DNA from: Rhipidocladum racemiflorum
Lineage: Eukaryota; Streptophyta; Magnoliopsida; Poales; Poaceae
Assembly (NCBI GenBank): GCA_036346355.1
Contig: CM070584.1
Span: 49,063,097-49,127,096 of the forward strand
Reading direction: 5' to 3'
DNA length: 64,000 bases
Each line of letters opens with the position of its first letter. The first letter of the stretch is position 1. The notes under the pieces are model-generated. The model saw only the letters and a list, made by a program, of their open reading frames with translations. It was not told the origin of the DNA and did no database searches. Made by a program: the position numbers and the translations under genes. This document shows, one piece after another, positions 1 to 11,467 of the stretch.

Positions 1-271
1 AACTCTCTTTATACAGTGATCATTGTCGGTTGTACGTCAATGGTTTTTTACTACAATGGTTTTGCCATGTCGTTTTTAACGCCAGAAGAAGGTCAATCGG
101 AAAATAACACACAGGGCGAGCTGTCAGATTAGCTATGTCCGGATTGCCCATGCACCATGCTATGGGACAAGGAGACCTGCGTGCATTGAGCTTTTATCCA
201 ACGATAAGTAATCACAAGTAGTTTTTTTTTACTTTAATAAACAAGAAGGCTACCTATCGCTATTAGCCTCT
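1..271. other. unassigned edge sequence
   Basis: No open frame, RNA or terminal repeat could be recognised here. It directly precedes the GC-rich repeat and may be part of the same degenerate transposon debris. Confidence 0.3.
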
Positions 272-1030
272 GTGCGTAGGTCCTATGCTCCGACCGGTCC
301 ATACCTCAGCCCTGTCGGCTCCCCTGGTTCTTCAGCCTCCGGTGGCTCGAGCCCCACCGCGCCAGTCTCATCCGCTCGGACTGTGACTCCGTGCACCGGG
401 TTCTGGCCCCACCTCACTCTTCCGTCACTTCAGGCCCGTGCCGCCGCTTGTTCGGCGCACATCTGTGCCGGCCTTCTCTACATCGACCGGCCCCACTCGA
501 CGGCTCCCTTGACCACACGCCTCGGTGGCCATTTGGTTGGCTCCGTCTTCGGCCTCCGCCTCTTTGGTCGCCTGTGCTCGCACCTTCACCTTCATGCGAC
601 CTCTGCGTCGGTTGCCCGGCGATCGCCATCTCTGCGCTGGCCTTCGTGCCCCACCGCGTCGGCCTCATTTGGCCAGACTGTGACTCTGCGCACCCTGTTT
701 TGACCCCGCCTCGGTCTTTCGTCACCTCAGCCGGCGCCGGCGCCTGCCTTGGCGCATATCCACGCTATCTTTTTCTGCGTCGGCTAGCTTCACTCGGCGG
801 CCCTATTGGCCGGCCCCTCCTCTGGCCTCCGACTCTTCGGTCGCTCACGCCACCAACGACTTCGACCGCATGCATAGGCCCGCACCTTCGCCTTCGCATT
901 GCCTCTATGCCAACCGCTCGACGGCCACCACCTCTGCGTCGGCCCGCTCGGCCAGCCGTGCCGATCAACTCGCCGTTCGCCCAGCCGTCTGCTTCAACAA
1001 TCCGCCCTAGAGCTCAACCAATGGCTTCTT
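272..1030. repeat. GC-rich diverged tandem repeat, period about 297 bp
   Basis: Two diverged copies of a C-rich unit can be aligned. A block beginning GACTGTGACTC at 379 recurs at 676, each followed by a CACC..CC(A/G)CCTC..CGTCAC..TCA series in the same order. The long open frames here are present on both strands and in several frames, which is what a GC-rich repeat gives and not what a gene gives. It is probably an untranslated or LTR-internal part of an old grass retrotransposon, but no LTR ends or coding domains are visible, so this origin is an inference. Confidence 0.5.
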
Positions 1031-2907
1031 GCCTTTTAACTCTAACTTTCGATTTTGCTACGTGCACTTGAAGCGTATTAGGAAGTTTTATCGGCTCCTG
1101 TTTTTTGGCTCCAGCTCCTCGGCTTTTCAGCTCTGGCTTATCGGCATTAGCTCGGTTTCGTTGAATCAATCTTTTCTACACAATCTATTTATATTCTTCT
1201 TTCCACAGTCGTTTAACTAAAACTGTATAATTATTGATTGGTTTTATGTATCTCCGGATGCAAAAACCGAAAAAAATCATCTTCCGTAATCTTAAAAAAA
1301 ATGAACAAAGCTACAAGAGCCACCTCTTGGCCATGTCTAGTTACGTCAGGTAACTTGTTGCTGGGCCAGTATATAATGGAAAGTCACCATGACCTCATCT
1401 GCTGATTTATTCCATGATGTCACATGAGTGACAAACAGGTCCATTTGCTTCTGCTTAATTATATTGATCAGGTCCATATCTCCGAGCTCCTGCCTCACCA
1501 TGATCAGCCATCCTTTTCGCAGTCAACTCTCTTCACGCGTGAGTTGCTTCCATTCCATCTATCAACTTGCCCGGCAAAAAGTTTCGGAGCTCTGACTTCA
1601 GAGTAACTAATTTAATCATTGTGCTCTCTGATCGCCATGCCTCCAAGGAATAATTTGACTTATTAGTGACTTACTGTACGTGCGCAATGCCATGAACAAT
1701 GCACGTTCTGGAGACCAATTGTGCACTTGCAAAAAGGTCAGGAAAAGAGCCCCAAAGATTAAAGAAATTTGACGTATATCATACTGGTAGTATAGTAAAA
1801 ATTAGATCTAATCATTAATTTATTGAGGATATTTCTACTACTCTACTACCAGATAAAGTATAGATACATTCTAATTAATATGATCCATTAGATAAAAAAA
1901 ATGAATAATTCATATTCAATTTAGTGTTCTATAAAAAGAGCTTAGATTATCTTGACAGGTGTCTCGGAAGCAAATCAGCAATCTAGGAGGTGTGTGGGAG
2001 TGATCAAAGAAGAATCTACAGGTGGAAAGGGTTTCGATCCACTGGCGTTAGATATTTCTTTTGCTTCATTTCACTTGCATTCTTTTTGGATCTTCGAAAT
2101 ATGCACAGATATGGTGTTAGCTCGCCTGTACGAGTCTCATGATAAGAAGTTAAGAACTAGATGAACGTTTAGAAGAAGTCATAGTAGCTCCGTAGCTGTG
2201 TGCGCTGTAGGGGCTCTCTAATGTGTAACAGAGTAAGCTAAGCTTCTTGCTACACGAAGACAATGGTGAAGAAGCAAAGAAAGAAACAGGCAGGGCAATA
2301 AAGAAATCTCGATGATGACTTGTATCTAGATATCCTCGATGATGAATAGGGGAAAGGCTTCATCAGATCGTGTTGTCTGATCCGATATCTGGTGATGAAA
2401 AGCGAAAGGTTGGGCTCATTTTCCCAACGATCGATTCATGGCTTGAAACATAAGGGATAGCTGCTAGTGCAGCTACAAGCCAGAAGAACAAAAAAAAGAG
2501 AGATAAATGGAAGAGAAAGAAAAGAAGTGCATAGGTTTTAGGTGTACTGAAATATCACAGAAGGAAAGTTCCAAATCTATAGCTTTTGCCACTATCTACT
2601 GAAGTGCAAGCCCAAATCGGTCTTGCAATTCTGGAACTAACTAATAAAGCAACTATTAGTACGATGTTTTTTTTAAAGATAGTTTGCCGCTAGGTTTGCA
2701 TGGAAGAAAAACGGATGCATGTACTCCATGGTTAGTTATTATATGAAATCCTGGACGGTAGGAACCATATGGTTTACGTCATCTGTTCTGATAAAACTTT
2801 GAATGCTCTTTAATTGGAAGGTAGAAGAAGTAGTACCAACAAAGTTAAATCCAGTAACCAATTCTTTGATCAATGGGTCAGGGAGTTGGCACAATTCACA
2901 ATCTGAG
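1031..2907. other. gene-free interval, nothing recognised
   Basis: AT-rich sequence with only short open frames that have no domain-like composition. No terminal inverted repeats with target duplications could be matched by eye. Confidence 0.4.
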
Positions 2908-2909
2908 TA

Positions 2910-3198
2910 CCCCTCCGGTTTCATATTTCCTGTGAGCGTTCTGTAGTTTGATTGAAAATTTCTGTCGTTAGACTATTCTGCATTTAATGACACCAGATTT
3001 TCAAAGTATGCGTATTGATTGCTGACGCTTGAGCTCTGCATACACACATAACGATTGTGTATCCTTGCTTTGAGAATTGGGATCACACCATTTCTCAACT
3101 ATTTAATATGGTCATATTAGGACATTAGCGCTCTATTAATCACTCCTTGGTATGTGAGATTATGTCTAAAACGACAGGAAATATGAAACCGGAGGGAG
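2910..3198. mobile_element. Stowaway-type MITE (Tc1/Mariner)
   Basis: The ends are inverted copies of each other: CCCCTCCGGTTTCATATTTCC on the left answers GGAAATATGAAACCGGAGGGAG on the right. Each end is flanked by TA (2908-2909 and 3199-3200), the dinucleotide target duplicated by Tc1/Mariner elements. The CTCCCTCCG start is the usual Stowaway terminus in grasses. The 289 bp length and absence of coding capacity fit a MITE. Confidence 0.85.
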
Positions 3199-3231
3199 TA
3201 TGAAAGAAACAATTAGTCAGGATGCTCCTTA

Positions 3232-3512
3232 GGGCATCTGCAATGGTGTAGTCAACTACTAGCTATAAAAAATGTACATGTCGTCTATAGATAGCTAATA
3301 GACAACCTCTTCAATGGACTAGCTATAGCATTGTCTACAAAATTAAATATGGGCCCATATGTAAGAGGTGATAAATGCTTTGGAATCAGCTATAGTATGA
3401 CTATAAGTTAGTAGTCAGTCTATATCTCTCTCTTCTTTTTCTCTCATCCACCTAAGCAAAATGCTGAGTTGACACCCTTATAGTAAGCTGAAGTGACACC
3501 ACTGCAGTTGCC
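3232..3512. mobile_element. Tourist-type MITE (PIF/Harbinger)
   Basis: The left end GGGCATCTGCAATGGTGT is an imperfect inverted match to the right end ACACCACTGCAGTTGCC. TTA lies immediately outside both ends (3229-3231 and 3513-3515), the three-base target of PIF/Harbinger elements. It is 281 bp, AT-rich and non-coding. It lies only 34 bp from the Stowaway element. Confidence 0.8.
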
Positions 3513-3515
3513 TTA

Positions 3516-4363
3516 AAAAATTTTAGGATACAATTAAAGGAAAAGACAAGTTGCAATCTTATCTCAGGACATACAGATACAGCTGCATCCTTAACTCTTC
3601 TGCCAGGGAAAAGTGACAATGTGACTCACCTCAGGTCAGACTTTGTGCAAGTGGTGAGGCACAAGGGGACCAAAGTCAGGATAAGGTCAATATTTGTCTA
3701 ACCTTATGCTAATGCAAGTCAAGGACTGCTAACTTCTCCAGCTCACCATGTCCTTGGGGACCAATGTTGTGATACAGCAACAGCAGCAGCAGCAGCCAGG
3801 CCTAGTTGGATAGTACTATGCCAGTGAGCAATGTAGTTCAAGAGGTAGTAGTAGGTACTATTTATTAGACTCTCATTGGGTAAAGGTACTGTTTAGTTGG
3901 AAAGTAGTAACTCATAGTGGTAAGTAACACTGTATTAACAACTGGACCTTTTTGACATGAAGCAGGCGAGAGCATATTCAATTACTTCAACTAATAAAGA
4001 GAACGGCCTGGACTAGTACTAATGTGCAATGCCAGCCTCAATTTTGAAGATGTCGAGCATCAGATCCAAATTGTATCCTGGCATACGCATTATCCATAGA
4101 TGATTTGTTTCTTACGCTGAAAAAGATGAGCAGACAAGCATGCTTTGTTCTTCATTCATTACCACAATTCATCTTTCAGAGGCCTCTTTGTTGTCTTCTG
4201 CGTAGTGTATGCAACTGGGCTGTATACTCCGCATGTGGTCCTACTAACCATGTTGAGCGCATTACTCGAAACGCTGGGCATATCTAGATCAAATGTGTGT
4301 TTTGAAAGAAAACAAAATCTAGATCAGATGACCCTTGCAGAGAAAGAAGGCCGGCTTATGGTG
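3516..4363. other. gene-free interval, nothing recognised
   Basis: It contains a short CAG run near 3780 and small open frames (4105-4366) with no recognisable domain. No repeat borders were found. Confidence 0.35.
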
Positions 4364-4366
4364 TAA

Positions 4367-4853
4367 GACTATCTCCAGCGGATTCCCTTCAGCCTCCAAA
4401 TCCCTTCACGAACAGATCTCAAGTGCTCTAACAGATTCCCTTCACGATTCCCTTCAGACGGGATTCGAAGAGAGAATATCTCTGTGAAGGGATTCTCTCT
4501 CCAATGATTCAATCCCTTCACAAAATCCTTCGAGGGGATGCTTTTGGAGATAGTAGGAAATAAAGGGAATGAATATGGGAAAAGGAATGCGGACGAGCTC
4601 CTGCTCGTTTGGTGAAATCTTGGTGAGCTCACTCACCCACTGCGTTCGAAGCCTTTGCCGGCTACGGTGCGCCATGTGGAGGCAAGGGCAAACGCGGGTG
4701 TTGGGTGCGTGCGTGAATGGGGAGTGCGTGTGTGCGTGTGTTTGTAGCTCGTCTGTTGTTATCTCTTCTTAACGAAATGCCAGAGCTCCTGGCCAAATTT
4801 CAAAAAAAAAAAATGGAGAAAAGAATAGGGAAAGGAAGTTGCTGAAGATAGTC
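4367..4853. mobile_element. Tourist-type MITE with nested insertion
   Basis: The ends GACTATCTCCAGC and GCTGAAGATAGTC are inverted repeats, flanked by TAA on both sides (4364-4366, 4854-4856). A second, uninterrupted copy of the family sits at 45234-45474 (241 bp) and aligns along the whole AT-rich part. This copy is about 245 bp longer because a GC-rich segment ending in an A tract (4589-4812) has been inserted into it. Confidence 0.8.
4589..4812 (+). mobile_element. SINE (tRNA-derived, LINE-like 3' tail) inside the MITE
   Basis: The segment has the layout of a plant SINE. It has a pol III B-box-like GTTCGAAGCC at 4644-4653, and its 3' part CTTCTTAACGAAATGCCAGA recalls the TTCTTAATGAAATG tail shared by grass SINE2/LINE pairs (from memory of the family). 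It ends in a 12-base A run (4802-4813). It is bounded by imperfect direct repeats ATGGGAAAAGGAAT (4575-4588) and ATGGAGAAAAGAAT (4813-4826), three mismatches in 14, which fit an aged target duplication. The A box is not clear. Confidence 0.65.
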
Positions 4854-4940
4854 TAAAGGCAGGAGTGGACAGGAATCGTCCTCGAAGCATGATGATTGCA
4901 TGAGAGTGGGCAGATGGATATTGTCCATGGGGGATGAAAT

Positions 4941-5392
4941 TGTTAGATCTTTAGGTTCTATGAATCATTAACTAGCCATTCACATGAACACCTAATGCGG
5001 AATTAAACATGTGGTCTGACCTTGATTCGGCGAAGCCATCAGTAGATCGGTAGGCTCGGTGGAGATGGTGTGGCAGTGGTCGTCGACGATGACGAAGAAG
5101 GTCGACACCGTAGACGTCACGGCCGTAGTGGAGTCACCGCGCGTCCGGAAGGCGGAGTGAAGGCAACGGTGAGGTCTTCGGGCCGATCCGTGCGCCTATT
5201 AGGATCGAGACGAAAAGCTTATGTTGGGTTTGCCTCTTCTCAGGTTGATCATCACACGAACAAAATGAGAGCCGGCTTTCCCTTTATATGTGCAAGACGT
5301 GCGACTCGGGATCGCACCAAACTTGAGTTGGTTGCACCTTCGATCGTGATGCTGAAATCTCGGGAGTTAGTTAGCCGAGATTAAATCCAACA
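4941..5392 (-). repeat. Copia element 1, 3' LTR
   Basis: 452 bp. On the minus strand it starts TGTTGGATTTAATCTCGG and ends AGATCTAACA. It differs from the other LTR by scattered substitutions (for example GGTCTGACC against GGTCCGACC) and a two-base indel near 5028. The open frame 5070-5384 inside it has no ATG start and occurs in both LTRs, so it is not a gene. Confidence 0.93.
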
Positions 5393-5404
5393 TTCTCCCA
5401 CTTA
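5393..5404 (-). other. polypurine tract of Copia element 1
   Basis: The minus strand reads TAAGTGGGAGAA directly before the 3' LTR start, the position and composition of a plus-strand priming tract. Confidence 0.8.
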
Positions 5405-5495
5405 ATCGCACGGCTAACATAAGTCCACACTTAACAAAACAAAGACACCAAGATAATATGTTACAAAGATCAAATAATGCCACTTTGAAACCCCA

Positions 5496-6864
5496 TCATC
5501 TATAGTATACCATCCCATCTCGATAGGATAGCCACTTAAACATAACGGGAGTTGGTTTGTATGTCTTATGGTCCTTATTTCCGTAATCGAGGCTTTCCAA
5601 TAAACCCATGCCGGCAACATGTTCTCGAAAGAGACTGGGTGGTAAGCCTTTAGTGAGCGGATCCGCAAGCATAGACTTAGTGCTTATATGCTTGACATCA
5701 ATTGTCCGATCCTGGATTCTATCTTTCACAACATGATACTTAATGTCAATGTGTTTGGCGACACCACTTGACTTGTTGTTACTCGAATAGAAAATCTGCG
5801 GCCTTATTATCGCAAAGATAATCGTTAGTGGTTTAGATATACCGCCAACCACTCTTAGTCCGAATAAAGTTCTTAAGCCATACAATTCGCCCAAGAGCCT
5901 CATAACATGCCACAAACTCGGCTGCATCGTTGATGATGCAAGAAGAGATTGTTTGGAGCTTTTCCACGAAATAGCTCCTCCCGCAAGTGTGAAGATATAA
6001 CCCGATGTGGATTTCTTAGTATCTACACATCCTGCAAAGTCGGCGTCTGAATAACCCATAACCTCAAGGTCATCAGACTTCTTATATGTGAGCATGAAAT
6101 GCTTAGTGCCTTGCAAATAACGCAAGACTTTCTTAACGGCTTTCCAGTGGTCCAACCCTGGATTTGACTGATATCTGCCAAGCATCCCGGTTACGAATGC
6201 TAAATCAGTATGCAGTACAAACTTGAGCGTACATAATGCTTCCGACAATTGAGCGTAAGGAATCCCCTTCATCCGATCGGTTTCTAATTGATTCCTTGGA
6301 CATTGGAATGTTCCAAATTTATCGCCCTTTACGATAGGAGCAGGCGTGGCAGAGCAGTTATGCATGTTATATCTCTTAAGCACTCTGTCAATGTATGCCT
6401 TTTGGGATAGGCCTAATATCCCTTTGGACCTATCTCGGTGAATCTCAATGCCCAGAACATAAGAGGCATCACCAAGATCCTTCATGTCAAAATTAGCGGA
6501 AAGAAATCTTTTGGTCTCATACAAAGATATCCATATCGCTACTAGCCAACAAGATATCATCCACATAAAGTACTAAGATAGTGAATTTGCTCCCCTTAAT
6601 CTTAATGTATATGCAATTGTCCACATCATTTTCCTTGAAACCGAAATTTCTTATGGTCTCATCGAACTTAAGATACCATTGTCTAGACGCCTGCTTTAGT
6701 CCATAGATGGATTTCTTAAGTCTGCATCCCATATGTTCCTTGCCTTCCATGACAAAACCTTCCGGTTGAGCCATGAAAACATCCTCATGCAAGTCACCAT
6801 TAAGGAATGCAGTTTTGACATCCATCTGATGTAGCTCTAAATCGTAATGAGCAACAAGCGCCAT
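5496..6864 (-). pseudogene. Copia reverse transcriptase and RNase H fragment
   Basis: Two overlapping frames carry the 3' half of the polyprotein. The upstream one shows the reverse transcriptase start VKTAFLNGDLHEDVFM and the catalytic box YVDDILLAS. The downstream one continues with DLGDASYVLGIEI, the RNase H signature YSDADFAGC and STSGYIF, and the C-terminal KSMLADPLTKGL. A frameshift near 6540 separates the catalytic YVDD segment from the rest, so no complete enzyme can be made. Family knowledge assigns it to copying element RNA into DNA in cytoplasmic particles. Confidence 0.9.
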
Positions 6865-6947
6865 GACAATTCTTAGTGAATCTTTCTTCGAGACGGGAGA
6901 GAAAGTGTCAACATAATCTATCCCTTCTCTTTGTGTAAACCCTTTTG

Positions 6948-7652
6948 CTACAAGCCTTGCCTTGAATCTTTCGACATTTCATTTAGAGTCATGCTTAGTT
7001 TTGTAGACACATGACAGCCTACTGTTTTGACTCCATCAGGAATTTCTACTAGATCCCAGACGTCATTAATGCTCATAGACTTTATTTCATCCTGCATGGC
7101 CTCAAGCCACTTGGATGAATCCTTAGACATCATAGCCTCCTTAAATGATGTAGGATCATCTACCTTCCCTATGTCACATACATCTTCATTCATGTATACA
7201 ACATAGTCATTAGGGATGGCTGATCTTCTTTCCCGCTGTGATCTCCTTAGTGGTTCATTAGTTATCACAGGAGGCTGTTGAGGCTCATCATTAGGTGCTG
7301 TATTGTTGAAATCTGAATTCTCAGATGGGGGCTCAACTCCAGAATTCTCAGCTGGAGGAATAACTGTATGAGGTACAGGAACAATAGTCTCTTGGATTAT
7401 CGGCAATGGTACATAAGTCCGAACCTCCTCAAGATCTATTTTCCTAGCCTCTGGGCTCCCACTGATTTCATCATTCTCTAAGAATACAGCGTGGCGGGTT
7501 TCCACAAACTTAGTGATATGATTTGGACAATAAAATCGATATCCCTTAGACCTTTCAGGATACCCAATAAAATGGCAACTTATTGTCTTAGGATCCAATT
7601 TTCCAAGATGTGGATTAAAGACTTTAGCTTCAAGAGGGACAACCCCACACAC
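6948..7652 (-). pseudogene. Copia integrase C-terminal part and linker fragment
   Basis: The frame contains the Copia integrase C-terminal GKLDPKTISCHFIGYPERSKGYRFY-type segment (about residues 17-42), an acidic/proline-rich linker, and the entry to the reverse transcriptase region WLEAMQDEIKSM. The catalytic core between 7652 and 8127 has no open frame, so the integrase is interrupted. Confidence 0.85.
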
Positions 7653-8126
7653 GCAAATACTTTAGACTCGGTTTCCTTCAGTCCACAATTCATAAGGGGT
7701 TTTAGGACTGATTTATCGGGAACCCTGGTTTAATATGTGTCTTGTTGTCTTTAATGCTTCCATCCACAGACTAATCGGTAAATCGAGTAACTCATCATAC
7801 TACGCACCATATCCATAAGGGTGCGATTGCGCCTTCGGCTACTCCATTTTGCCGAGGTTCACTGTGTGGAATATTGTGCTACTATGCCATTTTTCGAAAG
7901 AAATTTAGCGAATGGACCAGAATCATCCATAAGGAGCATGTCTCCCATAATATTCTCCTCCACGATCTGATCTCACTACCTTAATCTTTAAGTTGTGATT
8001 CTCTACTTCACCTTAAAGATTTTGAATTTATCGAGTGATTTAGATCGATCGCGAATGGGGAAAATATAGCCATAACGGGAGAAATCGTCAAGAACGTGAT
8101 AAAGGAGTTATACCCATCAACCGAAG

Positions 8127-8738
8127 TCACAGAAAAGGTCCACATATGTCAGTGTGGATTAATTCTAAAACTCCTGTACTTCGTGTGGCTCCTTTCTTAA
8201 TCTGTTTTACATATTTCCCTTTAATGCAATCAATACAATGATCTGAGTCAGAGAAGTCTAGGGGTTGGAGTATTTCTTCCTTAATGAGACGCTCCATTCT
8301 CCCCTTCGAAATGTGGCCTAAACGACAGTGCCACAATTTCGATGAAGTCTCATCACCTAGACTTCTCTTTCGCTTATTGGTGGCATCACACACATTCATT
8401 AATACAGGAAATTCAGAGAGATGAAGCATATAGAGTTTGTCTCGTCGAGTCATGAGACCAACATTATTATAATTAAAGTTTACAATGCATTTATTGTTCC
8501 CAAAGATACAAGTGTATCTATCATCATCTAATAAAGAAACTGAAATAAGGTTTCTCCTTATACTAGGAACATAAACGACATTATTCAAAAGAAGGATGAA
8601 GCCACTATCTAATACTAATGATAATGTGCCAACGGCTTCAACTTCAGCCTCCTTTCCATCAAAGAACTCTAAGGCTTCGCTCCCTTTCTTACCGTCTTCA
8701 CGGTAAGGAATCCTCGCAATGAATTGGAACGCGTGCAC
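8127..8738 (-). pseudogene. Copia protease end, GAG-pre-integrase and integrase N-terminus fragment
   Basis: The frame reads through VVYVPSIRRNLISVSLL (end of the protease region), LWHCRLGHISKGRMERL (the GAG-pre-integrase His-containing zinc site) and CIDCIKGK with ELIHTDICGP (zinc Cys pair and first integrase Asp). It stops after the first catalytic Asp. Confidence 0.9.
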
Positions 8739-8749
8739 GGTGGCACCGA

Positions 8750-9666
8750 GTCAATCCACCTGGTATTGGGAGAATCATTAGCATAAAGGGATTCATCAAT
8801 AAAGGAAATTTCATCATTACCCTTTTTAGCAAGCCATTTCATAAAACCTGCACAATCTTTCTGAACGTGCCCACTGGTTTTGCAAAAACGACAAATGGGC
8901 CCATCAGAAGTAGATGTAGCAGTGGCTTTCTCCTTTTGCTTTGGCTTGCTTGACTCAAATTTAGGGGAGAAGTGCAGCTTCTTTTTGGACTTAGCCTCCC
9001 CTTGAAATTTCCTTTTTCCATGGCCAACATGGAAAACCTGGTCCTTTCTTTCAGCCTTAATCCTCTCTTCTTCTTGGACACACATAGCGATCAACTCGCT
9101 CATGGTCCACCGCTTCCTTCCGAGTATTATAATTAATTTTGAATGCATTGTACTCAGAAGGGAGAGAGGTCATAATGAAATGGACCAAGAACCCATCAGA
9201 AATGGCCATATCCATGCCCTTGAGTTTTGCAGCCATATCATTCATCATCATGATATGCTCACGAACGCTGCTAGAGCCATCATACTTACTCGTGAGCATC
9301 TTCATGATCAAAGTACTGGCGTAAACTTTTGAGGAGCCCTTAAATTGCTCCTCGACTGAGGCCAAGTACTTCTTAACGTTGTCGAATCGTGGATTGCTCC
9401 TTATCGCAAATGTATATGGTGCTCTTTATAATCATCAAAGACATGCGGTTGGACCGCTCCCACTTTTCCGGCCAAATCATAGAGTTTCTTTTCTCAAATA
9501 AACTCTCATCTTCAGCGGAAGGAGGTACGGGAGCGTCCTCACGTAATGCATAGTCTATGTCCATAATACCAAGGACAATCTGAACTCTTTCCTTCCAAGA
9601 AGGATAGTTAGTCCCTGTCAGCTGCTCAATGCCGTTCAAATAAGTGGCAACATTAGTGTTGTTCAT
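8750..9666 (-). pseudogene. Copia gag with CCHC zinc knuckle, frameshifted
   Basis: The ATG at 9666 opens MNNTNVATYLNGIEQLTGTN, a typical Copia gag start. The gag core continues in a second frame (FIMTSLPSEYNAFKINYNT, about 9190) and a third holds the zinc knuckle CRFCKTSGHVQKDC (C-x2-C-x4-H-x4-C) near 8870. At least two frameshifts lie between these segments, so full Gag is not encoded. Confidence 0.88.
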
Positions 9667-9673
9667 GGTCAAT

Positions 9674-10999
9674 CAAGAAAAATATAACATAATCAGTAAA
9701 TATTGGAGAAAGTAAATGTCTTGCATGAAATTAACCCTACGTTGGTCTGATTAATAACATGCTAATGACTAAATTAACTTATGGGTAACACATGGTCACA
9801 AACAACGTTGGTCAGAATGTGATCATGGTTGTAATATATACAATCCCAGTTTTCATTAAATAGGTATGATACATAGTTATAATCAACTTTGGTCAGAATA
9901 TAACTATGATCATAAAATAATCCCAAACATTATTAAATCTCTAATCAATATTTCTCGTTGGTTCCATATTAATTAGAGACAATACCCACAAATAATCATG
10001 AAATTAATAAAATTAATGCCCATGAAATAACAATATTTGAAGAACATTTATTAATAAATTAAATGAGGCATAATGAAACAAATATTGAAATGAGCTAAAC
10101 AATAATTATCTAACAAAATTAATGGCCACTTTATTAACTTACTCAGAAATTAGTCATGAAATTATGCCCAGGAAATAAACTTTCAATAATTATTGCTAAG
10201 TTAAATGTGACATAACAGAAATAATTAGTAAATTAGCTAAATGATAATTAACAGCAAAACAATAAAAGCTAAAAGGCTGAAGACCACGCGGCCCAGAAAA
10301 CGTGACGGCCCACTCACCGCTCAAATTAAAGAAAACACGACGACATACGGGCGGCCTTAGCCTGTAACGCAACAGTTCGCGCGAAAAGAAAACCCCAGCC
10401 GTCGATTCTCGATTTAACGGCCGAGATGAATCGAATCGAACAAAACGCGCAAACGGAGAACCCTAACCCTAGGGCCATTCATCTCCGGAAACACGCGCCA
10501 CGCAATGGCGGCCAAGGCGAACGCGATGCGGCGAAGCGGCGAGGCCAAGGCGCACGTAGGTCGGGCGAATCCGCAACGGCGACGCAAGACGCGCTCGCTG
10601 AGGGGCCGAGGCGCAGCGACGCACGCGCTCGCTGCCGAGGCGGCGCGCTGGCGAAGCGGTCGCAGCGCAGGGCGCTGCGGCGTTCAAGGCTCCTCGGCGA
10701 GAGTTAACTAGCAGCCTCATACATCATGCATGGCGGTACGTAATACTAGCTACTAGTTCATGATTGCCAAAGGCTTTCCATGCATGAGCGATGTCTTGGA
10801 TTCAAATAAGGATTTGAAATATCTTGGGATTTTGGAAATTTTTGGTTCGAATCCGATTTGGATTTTGGGATTTTGAGTTACTTATCCCCTGCTAATTTGA
10901 TTCAATCATCTCCTTCTCAGTGCTTACCGAAACATTAGCAAGGTCTTAGCCGAATCAAAAGACACGTTAGACTAATCGGTTCATGTAAAAAGACTAGTT
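9674..10999 (-). other. Copia element 1 5' leader
   Basis: This is the untranslated leader between the primer site and gag on the minus strand. Its LTR-proximal part (10260-10720) is GC-rich and the rest AT-rich. The open frames on both strands near 10426-10720 are compositional and not genes. Confidence 0.75.
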
Positions 11000-11011
11000 G
11001 CTCTGATACAA
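11000..11011 (-). other. primer binding site of Copia element 1
   Basis: The minus strand reads TTGTATCAGAGC, one base away from TGGTATCAGAGC, the complement of the 3' end of initiator methionine tRNA. It lies one base inside the 5' LTR. Confidence 0.85.
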
Positions 11012-11012
11012 C

Positions 11013-11462
11013 TGTTAGATCTTTAGGTTCTATGAATCATTAACTAGCCATTCACATGAACACCTAATGCGGAATTAAACATGTGGTCCGACCTTGATTC
11101 GTGAAGCCATCAGTAGATCGGTAGGCTCGGTGGAGATGGTGTGGCAGTGGTCGTCGACGATGACGAAGAAGGTCGACACCGTAGACGTCACGGCCGTAGT
11201 GGAGTCACCGCGCGTCCGGAAGGCGGAGTGAAGGCAACGGTGAGGTCTTCGGGCCGATCCGTGCGCCTATTAGGATCGAGACGAAAAGCTTATGTTGGGT
11301 TTGCCTCTTCTCAGGTTGATCATCACACGAACAAAATGAGAGCCGGCTTTCCCTTTATATGTGCGCACGTACGACTCGGGACTGCACCAAACTTGAGTTG
11401 GTTGCACCTTCGATCGTGATGCTGAAATCTCGGGAGTTAGTTAGCCGAGATTAAATCCAACA
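11013..11462 (-). repeat. Copia element 1, 5' LTR
   Basis: 450 bp and nearly identical to 4941-5392. Being adjacent to the primer site, it is the 5' LTR of the minus-strand element. Confidence 0.93.
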
Positions 11463-11467
11463 GAAAT

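Larger units (their letters stand above)
4936..11467 (-). mobile_element. Copia LTR retrotransposon, complete ends, frameshifted coding region
   Basis: The two LTRs (4941-5392 and 11013-11462) are bounded by TG..CA and the whole is flanked by the perfect five-base duplication GAAAT (4936-4940, 11463-11467). The order read on the minus strand is LTR, primer site, gag with CCHC knuckle, integrase, reverse transcriptase, RNase H, polypurine tract, LTR. Integrase before reverse transcriptase defines Ty1/Copia. The LTRs are about 98 percent alike by eye, so the insertion is fairly recent. The polyprotein is broken into at least five frames and cannot be translated as one product. I cannot fix the Copia lineage without a tree. 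Confidence 0.95.

Noticed and set aside
391..1071. 226-codon open frame in the GC-rich repeat
   Set aside because: Open frames occur on both strands and several frames because the DNA is GC-rich and stop-poor; the sequence is a diverged repeat and no domain is visible.
5070..5384. 104-codon frame MAVVVDDDEEGRH..., also at 11141-11419
   Set aside because: It lies inside both Copia 1 LTRs, begins at a GTG and differs in length between copies; it is LTR sequence and not a gene.
10460..10475. telomere-like CCCTAACCCTAGGG
   Set aside because: Only two units, located in a retrotransposon leader; far too short for an interstitial telomere tract.
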